Shown: positions 51,645-63,189, counted from the stretch's first letter. The stretch: DNA of 64,000 bases from Undaria pinnatifida (GCA_012845835.1 JABAKD010000028.1:14416648-14480647); one strand, 5' to 3'. Numbers and translations are program-made. Notes: generated by a model from the sequence alone, not told the origin.

Positions 51645-51878
51645 CTGCTGTATACAGGACTACTGTATACAGGACTACTGTATACAGGACTACTGTATAC
51701 AGGACTACTGTATACGGGACTACTGTATACAACAGGACTACTGTATACAGGACTACTGTATACAGGACTACTGTATTATACAGGACTACTGTATACAGGA
51801 CTACTGTATACAGGACTACTGTATACAGGACTACTGTATACAGGGCTACTGTATACAGGACTACTGTATACAGGATAT
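51645..51878 (+). repeat. CTACTGTATACAGGA minisatellite
   Basis: About 16 units of 14-15 bases, each a near palindrome around TGTATACA. Confidence 0.92.
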
Positions 51879-53199
51879 ACATTTTTTCATAGAAACAGGG
51901 TAACAAGGAAAGACAGACTGGTATTTCTCAGGAGTATAAAAAATCGGGGGCGGATTTGCTGAAGTTGGTGTAAACCGCATCCTCTCCCCAACAAGATATT
52001 TACCCTTTTTTCTGCTTCCGGCCTACTTTCAGTGATGCCAAAAGGCATTTTTTTTTTTTTTTTATCCTCCGGCGGATGGGGCAAAATAAAGCTTTAGCTC
52101 ACCACACTTCCACGTATTTTCATACGCGTCGTGTGTCGATTTAACTCAGCTGCTTTCGCAGCCCAACGCTAGCTGGCGCACCCTTCGGGTCCCATTGTAG
52201 GTGTAGCGTAAGCTGTCCCTATCAGTGGTCTTCGTTACAACCCCGGCAGCGCAAGCAAAAAGGTACCTGGTAGTATTTATATAGCGCGTGGCGGGTGATA
52301 CAAAAAGAAGAAGGTCAATCATGGTTTTAAAAGTATTTTGTTTCCCGCAGGAAGACCCCACGTAGTCGCCGATTGTGCGAGGTCTTCCCACGAACGTCAA
52401 AAGCCGTTTAAACTCGTTAAGATCGACGACCACAAACACCGAAGCTGTGCGAGCTTGTGAGCGTTTTGGGACGGGAGCGTGCAGAGGCACTGCAGCAGTG
52501 CAGTGGTGTAGTGTAGTGTAGTGTAGTGCAGTGTAGTGCGGTGTAGTGATTGATACGACCTACGGTAGATTACGTGCGCCAACCATTGTTGTCTTTTGCC
52601 CTGAACGGTTGTTAGCGTGATGAAACAATGGTTGGTATCCCTCACCCAAAACCTCTTCGTTCCGACAAAATGTGAAGGTGCAACCATTGTGACAAACAAA
52701 CCATCCCGTCGCCTGGGTGTACAAAAGAAAATCGTTTTTGAAAACAACCAATACCTTTTTTTCGGCAATTTCGGGTTTACGCATAGGAGCACCGTCATTC
52801 TTGGTGGAAAGAAAAAAATATCCCAAAAGTGATACCTCTATCGTCAGCACTTCGTATCAGTAGTATCAGAAGTAATGGTAGGTATGATAGGTATGATAAG
52901 GGGTTGCTTGCCCTCTTTGGGGTGAACACATTATGTTTGTATGATTTGTATGATTTGTGCGATTTGTATGATTATTTGTATGATGACCTCCTCAAGTGTG
53001 GAACTATGGGCAATGTAATAATTTTTTAGAGTACAATGGTTGCTTTTAGGACTACCGCACAGAAATGTTGGTCGGGTTGCGCGAACGAATGAACGAAGGT
53101 CTTCGGAGTCATGTTTCGGGTTAACTATTGAGTTTCTCGCGTTAGGCGCTCAGAAAATTCCTAGAATTTGCTGCTCCCCTATCGTGGGAACGACCCGTA

Positions 53200-54310
53200 G
53201 CTTCTAACCCCGCCGTTGCGCTTCGGACTGGGCTGCTCCGCGTCACCGAAACGGCATTCGTCGCTGCATTCGTCGCTTGATTTGGAGCATTGGACGATGT
53301 TCTCCCGTAAAGTCCCAATGTGGGTTAGATCAAGACAATGCGCTGCTTTGTGTTTTCGGCCTCCTTTCATCCGCTTGCAGTTCCCCATGTTTTTTTTTTT
53401 TGCTCTATGTTTCGAGGTAGGAGAAGGAGCAGCGTGCTGGTCGCCGAAAGGCACAACCGAATACTTACGAGGTGGTTACGTTACTCCGAGGGAGTGAACA
53501 AAATCGACGTTGACATGAGAACCCATATGCTATAGTATTAATAGTATTAATAGTAGTCATTCCAAGCGATTTGTGTCCCGAAACACAAAGTGCGAGTCCA
53601 AATGACGTTAAAACAATCCTTGTGTCTTGTGCTTTCTGTCCCTGGTATGGATTGCAGTACTGCAATCCTGCCCCTAACCCCACCCCTAGCCCGAACCGCA
53701 GCCTTCACGCCAACCGCAACCCTAACCTTCGATAACCCTAACCTTAAGTAGGATCCGGAGCAGCGCGCGGTTGCCGAAATAATACAAGAAAGGCGACTCC
53801 TGGGGGGTGGAATTTTGTACCGCAGAAGAGGTTGCGGGTTTTTTCGACGGAGAGCAGCGTTGTGCAAGGGTCAGGACATTCGCTGGTGTGTGCGCTTTCT
53901 GCCCCTTGCATTGCTTGCACTACTATATCCGTACTTCTATAGCCCCAACCCTAGCGCTAGCCTTAGCACTGACCATACAGCAGGAGAAGAAACAGCGTGC
54001 GGTCGCCAAACTTGCGCTGCACAGGTGACTCCCATGAGGTGGAAGGGGGTGGAAAAGCTCTGCCCTGGAACGAAAGTACAGTAGGTGTTTCTCGGTGGAG
54101 AGCAGCGTCCTGAAATGGATAATACAGCGCGCGATGTTTTCGTTTTCGGCCCCTTGCTTTTTGCTTGCGCTGCTGTTACGGTGTTTCGTTTTACAGTCGG
54201 AGACGAAGCAGCGTGCGGTCGCCGAAAGCCTATAGCATAGGCGACTCCCAGGGGGTGGAGATCTCTACCTTGGAAGGGTTGCAGGTGTTTCTAGACGGAA
54301 AGCAAAGGGA
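53200..54310 (+). pseudogene. Tandem array of decayed exon units upstream of coiled-coil exon a
   Basis: Units near 53,340-53,460, 53,630-53,850, 53,880-54,110 and 54,130-54,310 repeat TTTTCGGCCCCTTGC, a GAGAAGAAACAGCGTGCGG-like strip (QRAVA in one frame), GCGACTCCC and GGTGTTTCT.GACGGA. One unit (53,984-54,023) keeps acceptor, open frame (EKKQRAVAKLALHR) and a CAG|GTGACT donor; others have lost the donor or frame. Two units contain CCCTAACCC-like stretches. Confidence 0.55.
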
Positions 54311-54394
54311 GGTAGTCAACGCGCATGCTCGCAGGACGAACGAGCTGGAAACAGTCTTGGCGAAGGAGGAGGAATACTTCTGCGCCTTACTAGA
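54285..54394 (+). CDS. Coiled-coil gene, exon a
   Basis: GGTTGCAG| to CTAGA|GTAAGA; VFLDGKQREVVNAHARRTNE then LAKEEEYFCALL. Phase 0 in, phase 2 out. It is the last member of the 53.2-54.3 kb repeat array. Confidence 0.65.
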
Positions 54395-57300
54395 GTAAGA
54401 GCCGCCAGGACTCTGGTGCTAGATAGAGTAAGTCGGCTTACTTTCGTCTTTTTTTCGCCCACCTTTGTCTGCAATTGCAGAGAAGTACTCATGCGCCGTA
54501 CTCCTGGGGAACCATCGAGGTCTCCTTTCGTCAGCGGTCGCCGGCTTTTGTCTGGTATCGCCTGCTAGATTAAAGAGCGCCTTCAGGCCTCATTCGCTAG
54601 AACACGAGCCATCAGACATCTTTTGCTAGAGGAAGAGCAACCATATCTCATTTTGTGTGCTTTCGTTTGAGTTTGTGTGCTATCGCACCCAACTAGGTTT
54701 CCATGTTAACTTACGCGTACGTAGCCTCCTTTCGCTTGCCTTCATCTGTGTTCTTGTGCCTTCGTCCGCTTTCTTCTGCTTTCGTCTGTTTTCGTCTGCT
54801 TTCGCCCACTTTCGCCCGCTTTCGTGAGCTTTCGTGAGCTTTCGTCTGCTTCTGTCTACTTTCGTCTAAGATTGTCTGCTTTCGCCTGCTGCTATCGTCT
54901 GCTTTTTTCTGAACTACGTAATCTGCTTTCGTCTGCTTTCGTCTGCGTTTGCCTTTCGTGTGGTTTCACCTAGTTTCGTCTGCTTTCCTGCTTGCGCGTT
55001 CGTAATATCGTCTAGTTTCGCGCGTTTTCCTCCAATTCCGTCTAGTTTCGTCTGCTATCGCACCCAACCAGTTTTCCTCGTACAAGCGTGTAGCGTTTGG
55101 CGAAAACCAACTCACCTCATAGACTCATCGTTGTGGAATCCCTACTTCAGCTCGTACAATTTCCTCAAACGCGATCGAAACGTAAACGTCAACATTGTCA
55201 GCGCGAAATGCTCAACCTTGCTACGCCCATCGCAATTTGGGTAAACGTTTCCGCTTCCGCTTACATACTGCTGAGAACTTCACAGCTCGGACGTATTGTT
55301 TCCTCACCACCTGCTCGACGTACCGTTTTTTTTTTTGGCGCAAAAAAACATGCAGAAAACAGTTGATTTTTCTGAAAAAAAATCATTCTTCACACTAATT
55401 CCAAGTGCCGTGGTTTATAATCGGGAAGAAAGTTCTTCTCCGTGAATTATCCACGCTTGTACAGTAGATACAATAGGTGCAGTAGATACAGTAGATACAG
55501 TAGGTACAGTAGGGGTTCCCCAGCAAGGCGGTGATGTGCTATTAATAGAGCAGTATAAAAATGACCGCCTTATTGGGGGAAGCCGCCTTATTCATTCCGG
55601 GTTTTGAGTACCGTAGTACCGTAGTACCGTAGTACCCGTAGTACCGTGGTACCGTAGTACCGTAGTACCGTAGTACCGTAGTACCGTAGTACCGTAGTAC
55701 CGTAGTACCGTAGTACCGTAGTACCGTAGTACCGTAGTACCGTAGTACCGGAGTACCGTAGTACCGTAGTACCGTAGTACCGTAGTACCGTAGTACCGTA
55801 GTACCGTAGTACCGTAGTACCGTAGTACCGTAGTACCGTAGTACCGTAGTACCGTAGTACCGTAGTACTGTAGTGCAATTCCTCGGTCGCGCCAAGCGAT
55901 TTCGGCCGCCATATGTCTAGATACCGCCTTATGGGGGGACTCCAATTGTAATACAACCACACCTGCTCGAAATGCCGTTATAGTTTGCGTGAAATACTCA
56001 ACCGTTTCAGAACAGCCCACACGTGGCTGGAGGGCGCACTGGTTGGGATGAGCGTGGGGTTATTGGACAGTGGTAAATATGTTAACCTTACCCCGCCGCG
56101 ATGAGAATCGTAAATTCCTGCTCGGTGTGAACTTCCCCAGCTTTTATAGCCTCAGTTGTTTTGAGATACCTCTGCTATTTATTGGCGCGAGACGTCCCTC
56201 CGTAATTTAACGGTAAATTTAATTCCTGCTCGTCTTGAAAAAACTTCCCCCCCCCCAAATTTTGAGCAGTAACGAACTGGAGAAAATAGGCGTGAAACTG
56301 AAGGCTACGTCGGCGATGCTAAAGGGGCAGAAATCGGCGGCGAACAACCTCTTCCGGCGTGGAAGTCATCGGCTGTCCCATGAAGGAGTAGAAGACGCTA
56401 TGCAGTCGAAACACAGCGACGAGACCAGAAAGGCAGACTACCTTCGAAAAAAGCTCAAAGCGCACCACGAGGAAGCGCGCGCGGGTCTTGCAAAGAAGCT
56501 ACAGGTGGAGAATACCAGGTGAGGCGTCGCCCTCTAAATATAGATGCAAGGGCGATGCAGAAAATAGCCAGGATTTTTCAAGGGTCATGACCCGACCCGG
56601 AAGACGTCGCGGGTCGGTCAGGAGGTGTTCGAAATCTCACGGGTCGGGTCGGGTCGGGTCGGGTGGGGCCGCGTCTGGAGGGTTGCACACATGATAGGCG
56701 TTTTTTAGACCAGTCCCCCGGTAGGAGTTGCAGTTGTTGGGTCAACCATTGTTGGGCCAACTATTGTTGGGTCAACCATTGTTGGGTCAAATATTGTTGG
56801 GTCAACTATTGTGGGGTCAATTATTGTTGGGTCAACTGTTGTTGGGTCAACTATTGTTTCTAACCTTCTGACCTTGTGATTGGTCGAGCCCCTCAGCAAA
56901 TGATCACTTTTTGAGTATATTTGTTTTTAGGACTATTAATAGAGTATTAATATGGTATAGCATTTTGGTATTAATAGCGCATAGAAATGTTGGCCCAGAA
57001 ATGTTGGTCGGGTTGCGCGAACGAATGTTTCGTGTGATGTTGATGTTGATGTTGATGTTGATGTTGATGTTGATGTTAATGTTGATGTTCCTCATATTAG
57101 GAGCTCAGAAATTTCTTAGAAACTTCTGCTGCACCCCTACCGTGGGATATTTTTTTTTTTTTGCTGCTGCTGCTGCTGCTCCTGCTGCTGCTGCACGAGC
57201 GCCTATAGCCACAGCTATATCACGTACATTTTTGTTTTTTCAAGTATCAAGTTTTAATTTCCACCTCCCGCAAAAGCCATGGTCACAGATGTCGTCCCTT

Positions 57301-60300
57301 CTTCCCCCCCCGGTACATGCCTTCATTTTGTGTCGCACAGAGGGGTCAGTTTTCCCACTGCGCATCGGGTTTCATCAGGCGTTTTGTCAAATAACGCTCT
57401 CACGCTGACGGCAGCGTGAGAAATACTCGAAATGTTCCACACGCAGGTGGAGGGGCGTAGAGAGACAGAGCAAACTCAACGAAAGCACGAGGTGTCTGTG
57501 CCGAACGTTGGCCGGTGGAAGATATCATGTCCCAGTCGGTCCCAGTTGGACAGTCCCGCGGTGAACATTGTCAGACGGTATTAGTAGTGTACCAGCGGTC
57601 GCTTACTCTGAGGCTTGAGGGGCGCGTGGTGTGGGCGAAGGGCATGGTATCCGTCGTTCCCCCGTCCTCTCGTTGCTAAACAAAATATATTTTACGTATA
57701 TCACCTTTTTCAGGACAAGCCATAGTCACAGGGGCCGTCCCCTCTACCCCCCGGTACGCGCCTTCAGCAATACACGCTGAGGGTTCCTTCATAATTCCGA
57801 CTGGCCGTCGATTTTCATCTATTTTTGCTAACTCACGCTTCGCAAGAGGGTTCAGCATCCCACTGCCCACCGGTTTTCATGGTCGAACCTTGCTGACTCA
57901 CGCTGCTCGTGATTCGCTACAAGTACACCCTCTCCGTTGTCTTCAACGACGCTTGAATCTTCCAGGATGGGGCGTGTTATCAAGGCCAACCTGGGCAAGT
58001 ACGCCAACCCGAAGCTAGCACAGGGCGCGAAGGCGGCGGTGCTCGCCAGCATAACCGAGTACCTCAATGGAGACGAATTCATCCGCATCGTGTCGGCCCC
58101 CCTCAACTACACCAGCCCCGACTTCGTGTCCTCGACAGAGCAGGAGCTGGAGACGATCGGAATAAACTACAGTCCCATGAACGCTGTGGCCCCAAAGCAA
58201 AGGTGAGATGAACTACATAGCCCTATGGGTGCCGTGAAGACACTCTCGTGATCCATCAACATTCGTCCTGCTATACTTGGTACCATGTAGCCGTTTGATA
58301 ACCGTTTCAGAGCCGCTTTGCCGTTTCAGTGCGGAAGCATACAGTGCAAGGACGCGACATCCAAAGTATCCGCGTGCTTTCATCGCGGCTACATATGGTA
58401 AGAGACACAAAGCTAGTATTGGTAATGGCAGGTGTAATGGTAGTGTTAATAGGGGTGTTAACTATGGTATCGCTTGTGAGGCTCCTCAGCCGATATACTA
58501 CTAGCCACACAAGATCTGACGACGAGAAAAAAAAGAACTTGCAACCCGACGGACAATGTATTAATAGTTTATTGTTAACAATGGTCTATGTGCAGTACGG
58601 GGTTCCCCCATATGGCGGTATGCCGACATAAGGCGCAGGCGGTATCTCTATATAAGGCGGTGTCCCGATACAAGGCGGTCAAAATCGCATGGCGCAACCG
58701 GGGAATGTCACTACAGTACCATCAACCTGGAATGAATAAGGCGGCTTTCCCCGATAAGGCGGTCATTTTTATACTGCTCCCACACACCACCGCCTTCTTG
58801 GGGGACCCCTACTGTACCTACTGTACCTACCGTACCTACTGTACCTACTGTATATCTAGGCAGTATTGAGTATGCAAGGAGTAATACTGTAAAAGCACAG
58901 TGACACATCCCAACGAGTTTGAGTGGTTTTTTAGGTAATAGGTTGTTAATATGGTATCAATAGGTTATTTACAGATTATCAATATGCTACTATTAATAAT
59001 AGGTTGCTAATAGGTTTTTGACACGTTGTTGATGAGTGATAAATAGGCTGCTGCGAAGTAACAAGGAGAGTAATTAATAAGTAACTACTAATAATAGGTT
59101 ATTAGTTGGTTATTAATGGGCTATTGAATAGGTTATTTATTGTTAAGTAGGTTATTACTGCTAATAATATTTTACTAATAGCTAATAGGCTATTGAATAG
59201 GTCATGAGGGTGGTTCTTTCGCCGAGCATGCCTCTTTGTTCTTGCTGCATATTACCCAAGTTTCACTACGAGAGAAGCGATTGACCACGTTTTGCTTGCC
59301 GATTCTGCCCCGTTGTACTTGCCATGTCACACAACGAGGGAAGCGAAGATATTAAATAAGCTTCTCTCGCTGTTTGTACCTCGCCGTTTACCCCTGACCC
59401 CCTTGATACCTGTTATGCTACGCCTTGCGATCGCAGAAGCACGGCAACGCCTACTTCGGAGCCAACCGACTACGACGCCAAGATGGCGCAGCTACAGGAG
59501 CAGAAAAGCAGAGACCAGAGAGAGAGGGCGGCAAGGCGACAAGAGGTAAACACACGACTACATACGAGTACGTCACGCACTAAGCTATACGCTCGTTAGG
59601 GCTAGCAGGTGTTTGTTGGCGGGTTACTTGCGCGGTGGCTAACTTGTTTTTCGTTAGTTTTTACACTAAGATTTTTTGTTCCCCTTTTGAGGTCAAGACA
59701 CCCCCCTGTTAATAGGATTTCAAGCCGGCCGCATCCCGAAGGAAGGGAAAGCTTGTCTCTCGTTATTATTTGGCCCGACAGACGGGCCACTCAACTCAGG
59801 TGATACCCAGTATCGTTGGAAAGGCCATTTTGGGTTTCTCTGTAGTTTTTTTTTGTTGGTACCTCGGCCATGGGACTATTGATGGGGTTAAGCATGGACG
59901 AATGCGACGGGAGAGGTGAACCTGATTTCGCTAAACCTTACTCGTTTCTAAGGACGTAAAAAAAGGTGGGGGGAAATTCAGGGCTCTTCTACTGAATGTG
60001 AGAAGCTTCGTCGTATGCGCAGGCCATGGGATTGATTGTTCTCAAGATTGTTCTCAAGATTTTTCTCAAGATTGTTCTCAAGATCAACTGTATTAGATTT
60101 TCCGTATATCGTTGTCTCGGGCGAATATGTATCGTGAGCTCCTCAAAGGGAGGAGCTTCAAAGCATTTTGATGCGCACGCCTTTCGTCGCATGCACCATC
60201 ACTCCGAGAACCGTCGCAACCGTAACGTCCTTCACCACCGTCCTTCAAGGAACAAGAGCGAGAGCAAAGGGCGAGGGAGGAACAGGCCGTGGACGATCTG

Positions 60301-62077
60301 GCTCGAGCCGCGGAGGAGACTGCCCGGCGACAGGAAGACATGCGGAGGCAGCACGAGGCAGAGCTCGAGGAACAGAAGCGCCAGCTGGACGAACACCAGG
60401 AAAACCTGCGAAAGGAGGCAGAAGCTGCCAGGTGCGAAGAAAAACATATTCTTGGTGCAACGAACGCCCTTTCCCAGTGCGAAGTCGTTTCTTGGTGTTG
60501 AGTTTTTCTTGTGGGTTCCCAGCCACTTAGAATCGTCCAGCAGATTTGGCTAGCGGTGGTGTAATCTCGGACCCGAAAATTTCCATCCTCCACGCGGTAC
60601 ACTCGCTTTCGTTGTAGGGGGTTGTCTGGGCCATCCTTCTTTTAAAACCGTAACTTCCACTGATACTGTGCTTCAGGGCCCGACACACGAAGGAGCTGGA
60701 GCGGCGGCGGGCGGACATGGCGAGAGAAGAGAGTGCTCACCTGGCGAAGCAAGCCGAAGCTAAACGGTTACGGGTGAGGCTTGCCATTTACAATGGTACA
60801 CTCGGCCTGGGTTTAGAGAACAGTGGCATGGTTTGTCTGCTATACACAAAGGTATGCTCGGCCTGCATGTTAGCAATGGTGCGCTCGGCCTGCTATGCGC
60901 GGTTTGAATGGTCGGTCTGCTGTTACCAATGGTGTGTTCATCCTGTTATCTACACGGCTGTGATATGCTCGGCCTGCTGTTCACAGCGGTAAACTCGTCC
61001 TGCTCTTGACAGCGGTGTGCTCGGCCTGCTATAAACAAGGACTTGCTTGGCCTGCTATTTACAATGGTGTGCTCGGCCTGCAAGAAACGATGGCATGCTC
61101 GGCTTGATATTAATGGTGGCATACGCAAGGCCTGCTATCAACCATGCTATGCACGTCCTGCTCTTACCGGTGGTGTTCTTCAACTCCAAAGTTATTAGAG
61201 CGTTTCCTGTGACCACGTACTTGACTATGCTGACGATGGGTTTGTGCGAGAGCAACAGGCTCCGCTCAAAAGTGACCAAAGTACGGTCGTCCCCTGCGAA
61301 TAGTATGACGAATGTTCCAGAGCCACGCATGCATGCGGCTGTTATCAAATTTCGGCCGAACTTGGAGGAACTGGAACGGCAGCTTAAGGAGATGTGCATC
61401 AAGGGTTAGGGTTAGGGCTAGGGGGCTAGTATCCCATTGTTGTGGGGTACATCTGCTCAAATGAGAAACGAGATTTCTCGCAACCTGAACATTAACATGC
61501 GGTGGATGTTTTGTACAGGTCGCGCCTGCCGAGGTGACCTTGTTGCCAGGAGGAGGAAGTGGAAGGCAACGCAAGGACACGCAGCAAGGGTTAGCCTTCG
61601 GGTTAGGGTCTAGGGTTTAGCTGTTACGGTAACCTCTGCTCACAGGAGAAAAGAAAAACGTGGTTGTAACTTGCAAGTATTATCGTGGATGTTCTAGCTT
61701 TACACGCATTCATGCGGGTTTTGTCAATTTTTTTATGAACTTGTTTGTCAGGAGGAGGAACTGGGACGGCAACAAGGGCTAGGGTTAGGCCTAGCGTTAG
61801 GGCTCAGTTACCGTGACCGTGAGTAGCTCTCTGCTCAAAGGAGACAAGTATCATCGTGTAACCTGAAAAATATTGCCATCGATGTTCTAGTGTCACGCAT
61901 GCATGCGGGTTTTGTCAATTTTTTTATGAACTTGTTTGTCAGGAGGAGGAACTGGGACGACAACGCGAGGAGATGCAGCGAAAACACGACGAGGATATGG
62001 AGAAGCAAAAGGAAGAAGTTAGACGGCACGAAGAAGAAGTGGCCAGACACAAGGAGGAGTTAGCCAAGCACAAGGAG
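54285..62077 (+). CDS. Unrecognised coiled-coil protein, 7 linked exons, both ends open
   Basis: Exons 54285-54394, 56270-56518, 57966-58202, 59437-59545, 60250-60431, 60677-60773 and 61943-62077 join with matching phases into about 350 residues. The first part is helical and charged (ELETVLAKEEEYF, ADYLRKKLKAHHEEAR), the middle is a compact segment (GRVIKANLGKYANPKLAQGA, SITEYLNGDEFIRIVSAPL), and the rest is an unbroken E/K/R/Q-rich heptad coiled coil. No family was recognised; a cytoskeletal or scaffold role would be a guess. The 3' end lies beyond the last exon and probably outside the window. The acceptor exon before 54,285 was not found, although decayed exon copies sit just upstream. 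Confidence 0.7.
54760..55065 (+). repeat. TTTCGTCTGC decamer array
   Basis: Degenerate 10-base units (CTTTCGTCTG, CTTTCGCCCG, CTTTCGTGAG) in the intron after coiled-coil exon a. Pyrimidine-rich. Confidence 0.8.
55465..55950 (+). mobile_element. AAGGCGG inverted-repeat element, copy 2, with an expanded 8-base array
   Basis: Same layout and orientation as the copy at 19.2 kb: GTACAGTAGGGGTTCCCC at the left, TATGGGGGGACTCC at the right, CCGCCTTATTCATTCCGGG inside. Between them an ACCGTAGT array of about 30 units (55,609-55,870) occupies the internal position that in copy 4 holds a 9-base array. Confidence 0.65.
56270..56518 (+). CDS. Coiled-coil gene, exon b
   Basis: TGAGCAG| to ACCAG|GTGAGG, 82 codons plus split codons at both ends. 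Text includes NELEKIGVKLKATSAMLKG and SDETRKADYLRKKLKAHHEE. A poly-C run precedes the acceptor. Confidence 0.75.
56575..56675. repeat. GACCCG/CGGGTC fold-back repeat, copy 3
   Basis: AAGGGTCATGACCCGACCCG, GTCAGGAGGTGTTCGAAATC and a (CGGGT)n run, directly after exon b of the coiled-coil gene. Confidence 0.6.
56730..56862 (+). repeat. GTTGGGTCAACTATT minisatellite
   Basis: Nine 15-base units, each with an internal TTGACC-like palindrome. In the intron after exon b. Confidence 0.88.
57037..57090 (+). repeat. (GATGTT)n microsatellite inside a duplicated block
   Basis: Nine GATGTT units split a block (GTTGGTCGGGTTGCGCGAAC ... CTGCTGC.CCCCTA.CGTGGGA) that is also present unexpanded at 53,060-53,190. 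Confidence 0.7.
57265..57370 (+). repeat. GGTACGTGCCTTC-related repeat
   Basis: AAAGCCATGGTCACAGATGT, CCCCGGTACATGCCTTCATT and TTCCCACTGCGCATCGGGTTT. A second copy follows at 57,705-57,885 (AAGCCATAGTCACAGGGGCC, CCCGGTACGCGCCTTCAG, CCCACTGCCCACCGGTTTTC). Confidence 0.5.
57966..58202 (+). CDS. Coiled-coil gene, exon c (compact segment)
   Basis: CTTCCAG| to CAAAG|GTGAGA, 78 codons. Non-coiled-coil segment with GRVIKANLGKYANPKLAQGA and FIRIVSAPLNYTSPDFVSS. It is the best candidate for a folded domain, but it was not recognised. Confidence 0.78.
58590..58855 (-). mobile_element. AAGGCGG inverted-repeat element, copy 3
   Basis: Inverted orientation. GTACGGGGTTCCCCC at 58,595 and GGGGGACCCCTACTGTAC at 58,800 form the terminal inverted repeat. 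Inside are TATATAAGGCGG subrepeats, CTGGAATGAATAAGGCGG and ATTTTTATACTGCTC. A five-unit CTACTGTAC array abuts the end. Confidence 0.68.
59437..59545 (+). CDS. Coiled-coil gene, exon d
   Basis: ATCGCAG| to GAG|GTAAAC, 36 codons. STATPTSEPTDYDAKMAQLQ starts the long coiled coil. Confidence 0.72.
60250..60431 (+). CDS. Coiled-coil gene, exon e
   Basis: CTTCAAG| to GCCAG|GTGCGA, 60 codons. Dense heptads (DDLARAAEETARRQEDMRRQ and on). Confidence 0.78.
60677..60773 (+). CDS. Coiled-coil gene, exon f
   Basis: GCTTCAG| to CGG|GTGAGG, 32 codons (RHTKELERRRADMAREESAH). It is followed directly by a minisatellite intron. Confidence 0.75.
60775..61165 (+). repeat. TGCTCGGCCTGCTAT minisatellite
   Basis: About eleven 30-36-base units (GGTGTGCTCGGCCTGCTATT and variants) fill the first part of the intron after exon f of the coiled-coil gene. 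Confidence 0.85.
61325..62077 (+). pseudogene. Tandem array of decayed copies of coiled-coil exon g
   Basis: Four units 185-202 bases apart share CACGCATGCATGCGG, TTTTGTCAATTTTTTTATG, TTTGTCAG and the exon start GAGGAGGAACTGG. Exon starts are near 61,365, 61,550, 61,752 and 61,943. Only the last keeps the full exon; in the first three the exon breaks off after 25-50 bases into GGGTTAGGG-like sequence and stop codons. Confidence 0.72.
61943..62077 (+). CDS. Coiled-coil gene, exon g
   Basis: TTTGTCAG| to GAG|GTGAGA, 45 codons of nearly pure Glu/Lys/Arg/His coiled coil (EEELGRQREEMQRKHDEDME and on). It is the intact last copy of a four-unit exon array. Confidence 0.78.
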
Positions 62078-63189
62078 GTGAGAGTGGTCAAGGTGTACGC
62101 ATCAAAAAGTCAAGCCAGGAAATATAAATCGACGAAAAAACACGTGCTGTGCGCACAATGTAACCTCACAGCAAGCATCAGTAGGATGATGCAAGCAGGA
62201 GCCGTTGGTTCCGATTAAAAAGTCGTTATTATCAGATTTTACTGACTTGGGCCGTTTCGAAGTAGGTTCTCGAGGGAAGGATCACCGTACGTTTGCTATT
62301 CTATTAATAGTTTTTTTTCGTACTGTTACTGGATGCGTTGCTGTGCTGGTTTTGACAGTTAAATATTGTGACATTCCGTCCTTCGAACCACGGGTGGTTA
62401 GGTTGAAACTGCGCGCAACAGCAGTCGGCAGGTTGCTGCTGGCTGACCGCGAACAAATAAAAGGGGGCAGTCCCCCACGGTTTTCCGGGCTACGGACCGG
62501 ATGCATCTTCCCTGCCCAGCATCTTGAAACATGCACAAGGCTTTTTGTTTCGTTCTTTTTTGTCACTTTAGTCTACGCGCGAATTCACTTTTTCGATCAG
62601 GTCGCCCTTTGGAGGTCGAGTGGAAATCTAACAGAAGGAAGAGCACACGCTCTTATCGGGAACGAAAAAAGTACACCTTGTTTGTGGTGGGCGTTTGGCA
62701 TCTACATCTTGTTTTCGTTTTGTTGCGTGAACGGCTATTGTACCGTGTGCGTATCACGCAAAGATAGCATACAACGTCACGAAAGAAAACTAAAGCCCCC
62801 ATGAAATTCTTGGACAACGAGGAGAGGGCAAAGAGCACGGGAAGATCTCGTCGACGTGTACTTTCCAAAAATACCCCATTTGCTTGCTGACTCCTAACGC
62901 CTCCTTGTTTCTGTCCACTTCCTCCCGCCTTCTTTTGCTTCGTGCCGTCTAAACTCCTCCTTCTTGGCTAGCGTGTGCCCTTCCTCGTTCTGTAGAAAAA
63001 TTATTATCGGAAAGTTCATATCTCGACGGGGAGAGGGCAGGACAAATATACCATGCCAGGCGTTAATAAAACGGTTTCGTTGAGATCTTACCGAAAAGTG
63101 ACCATTTCCCCGGTGTGTTTCCCACTCTCGAAATTGGGACTCAATGGGCGGTTGTTAGCTTCCTGTGTGTTACGGTCCTGTACACCGCT

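Larger units (their letters stand above)
49748..53199. other. Repeat-rich stretch, intron or intergenic
   Basis: Holds the tandem and palindromic arrays described separately, a GTGTA pentamer run (52,503-52,550) and a TTTGTATGAT decamer run (52,935-52,985). No linked exon was recognised. If the 49.26 kb exon belongs to the coiled-coil gene, this is one of its introns. Confidence 0.45.

Noticed and set aside
60775-61165. Regular repeats resembling a CRISPR array
   Set aside because: Units are degenerate with no constant spacer length, in a eukaryotic intron; it is a minisatellite.
61400-61830. TTAGGG-like repeats as a chromosome end
   Set aside because: They are short, degenerate and interstitial, and intact gene sequence continues on both sides.
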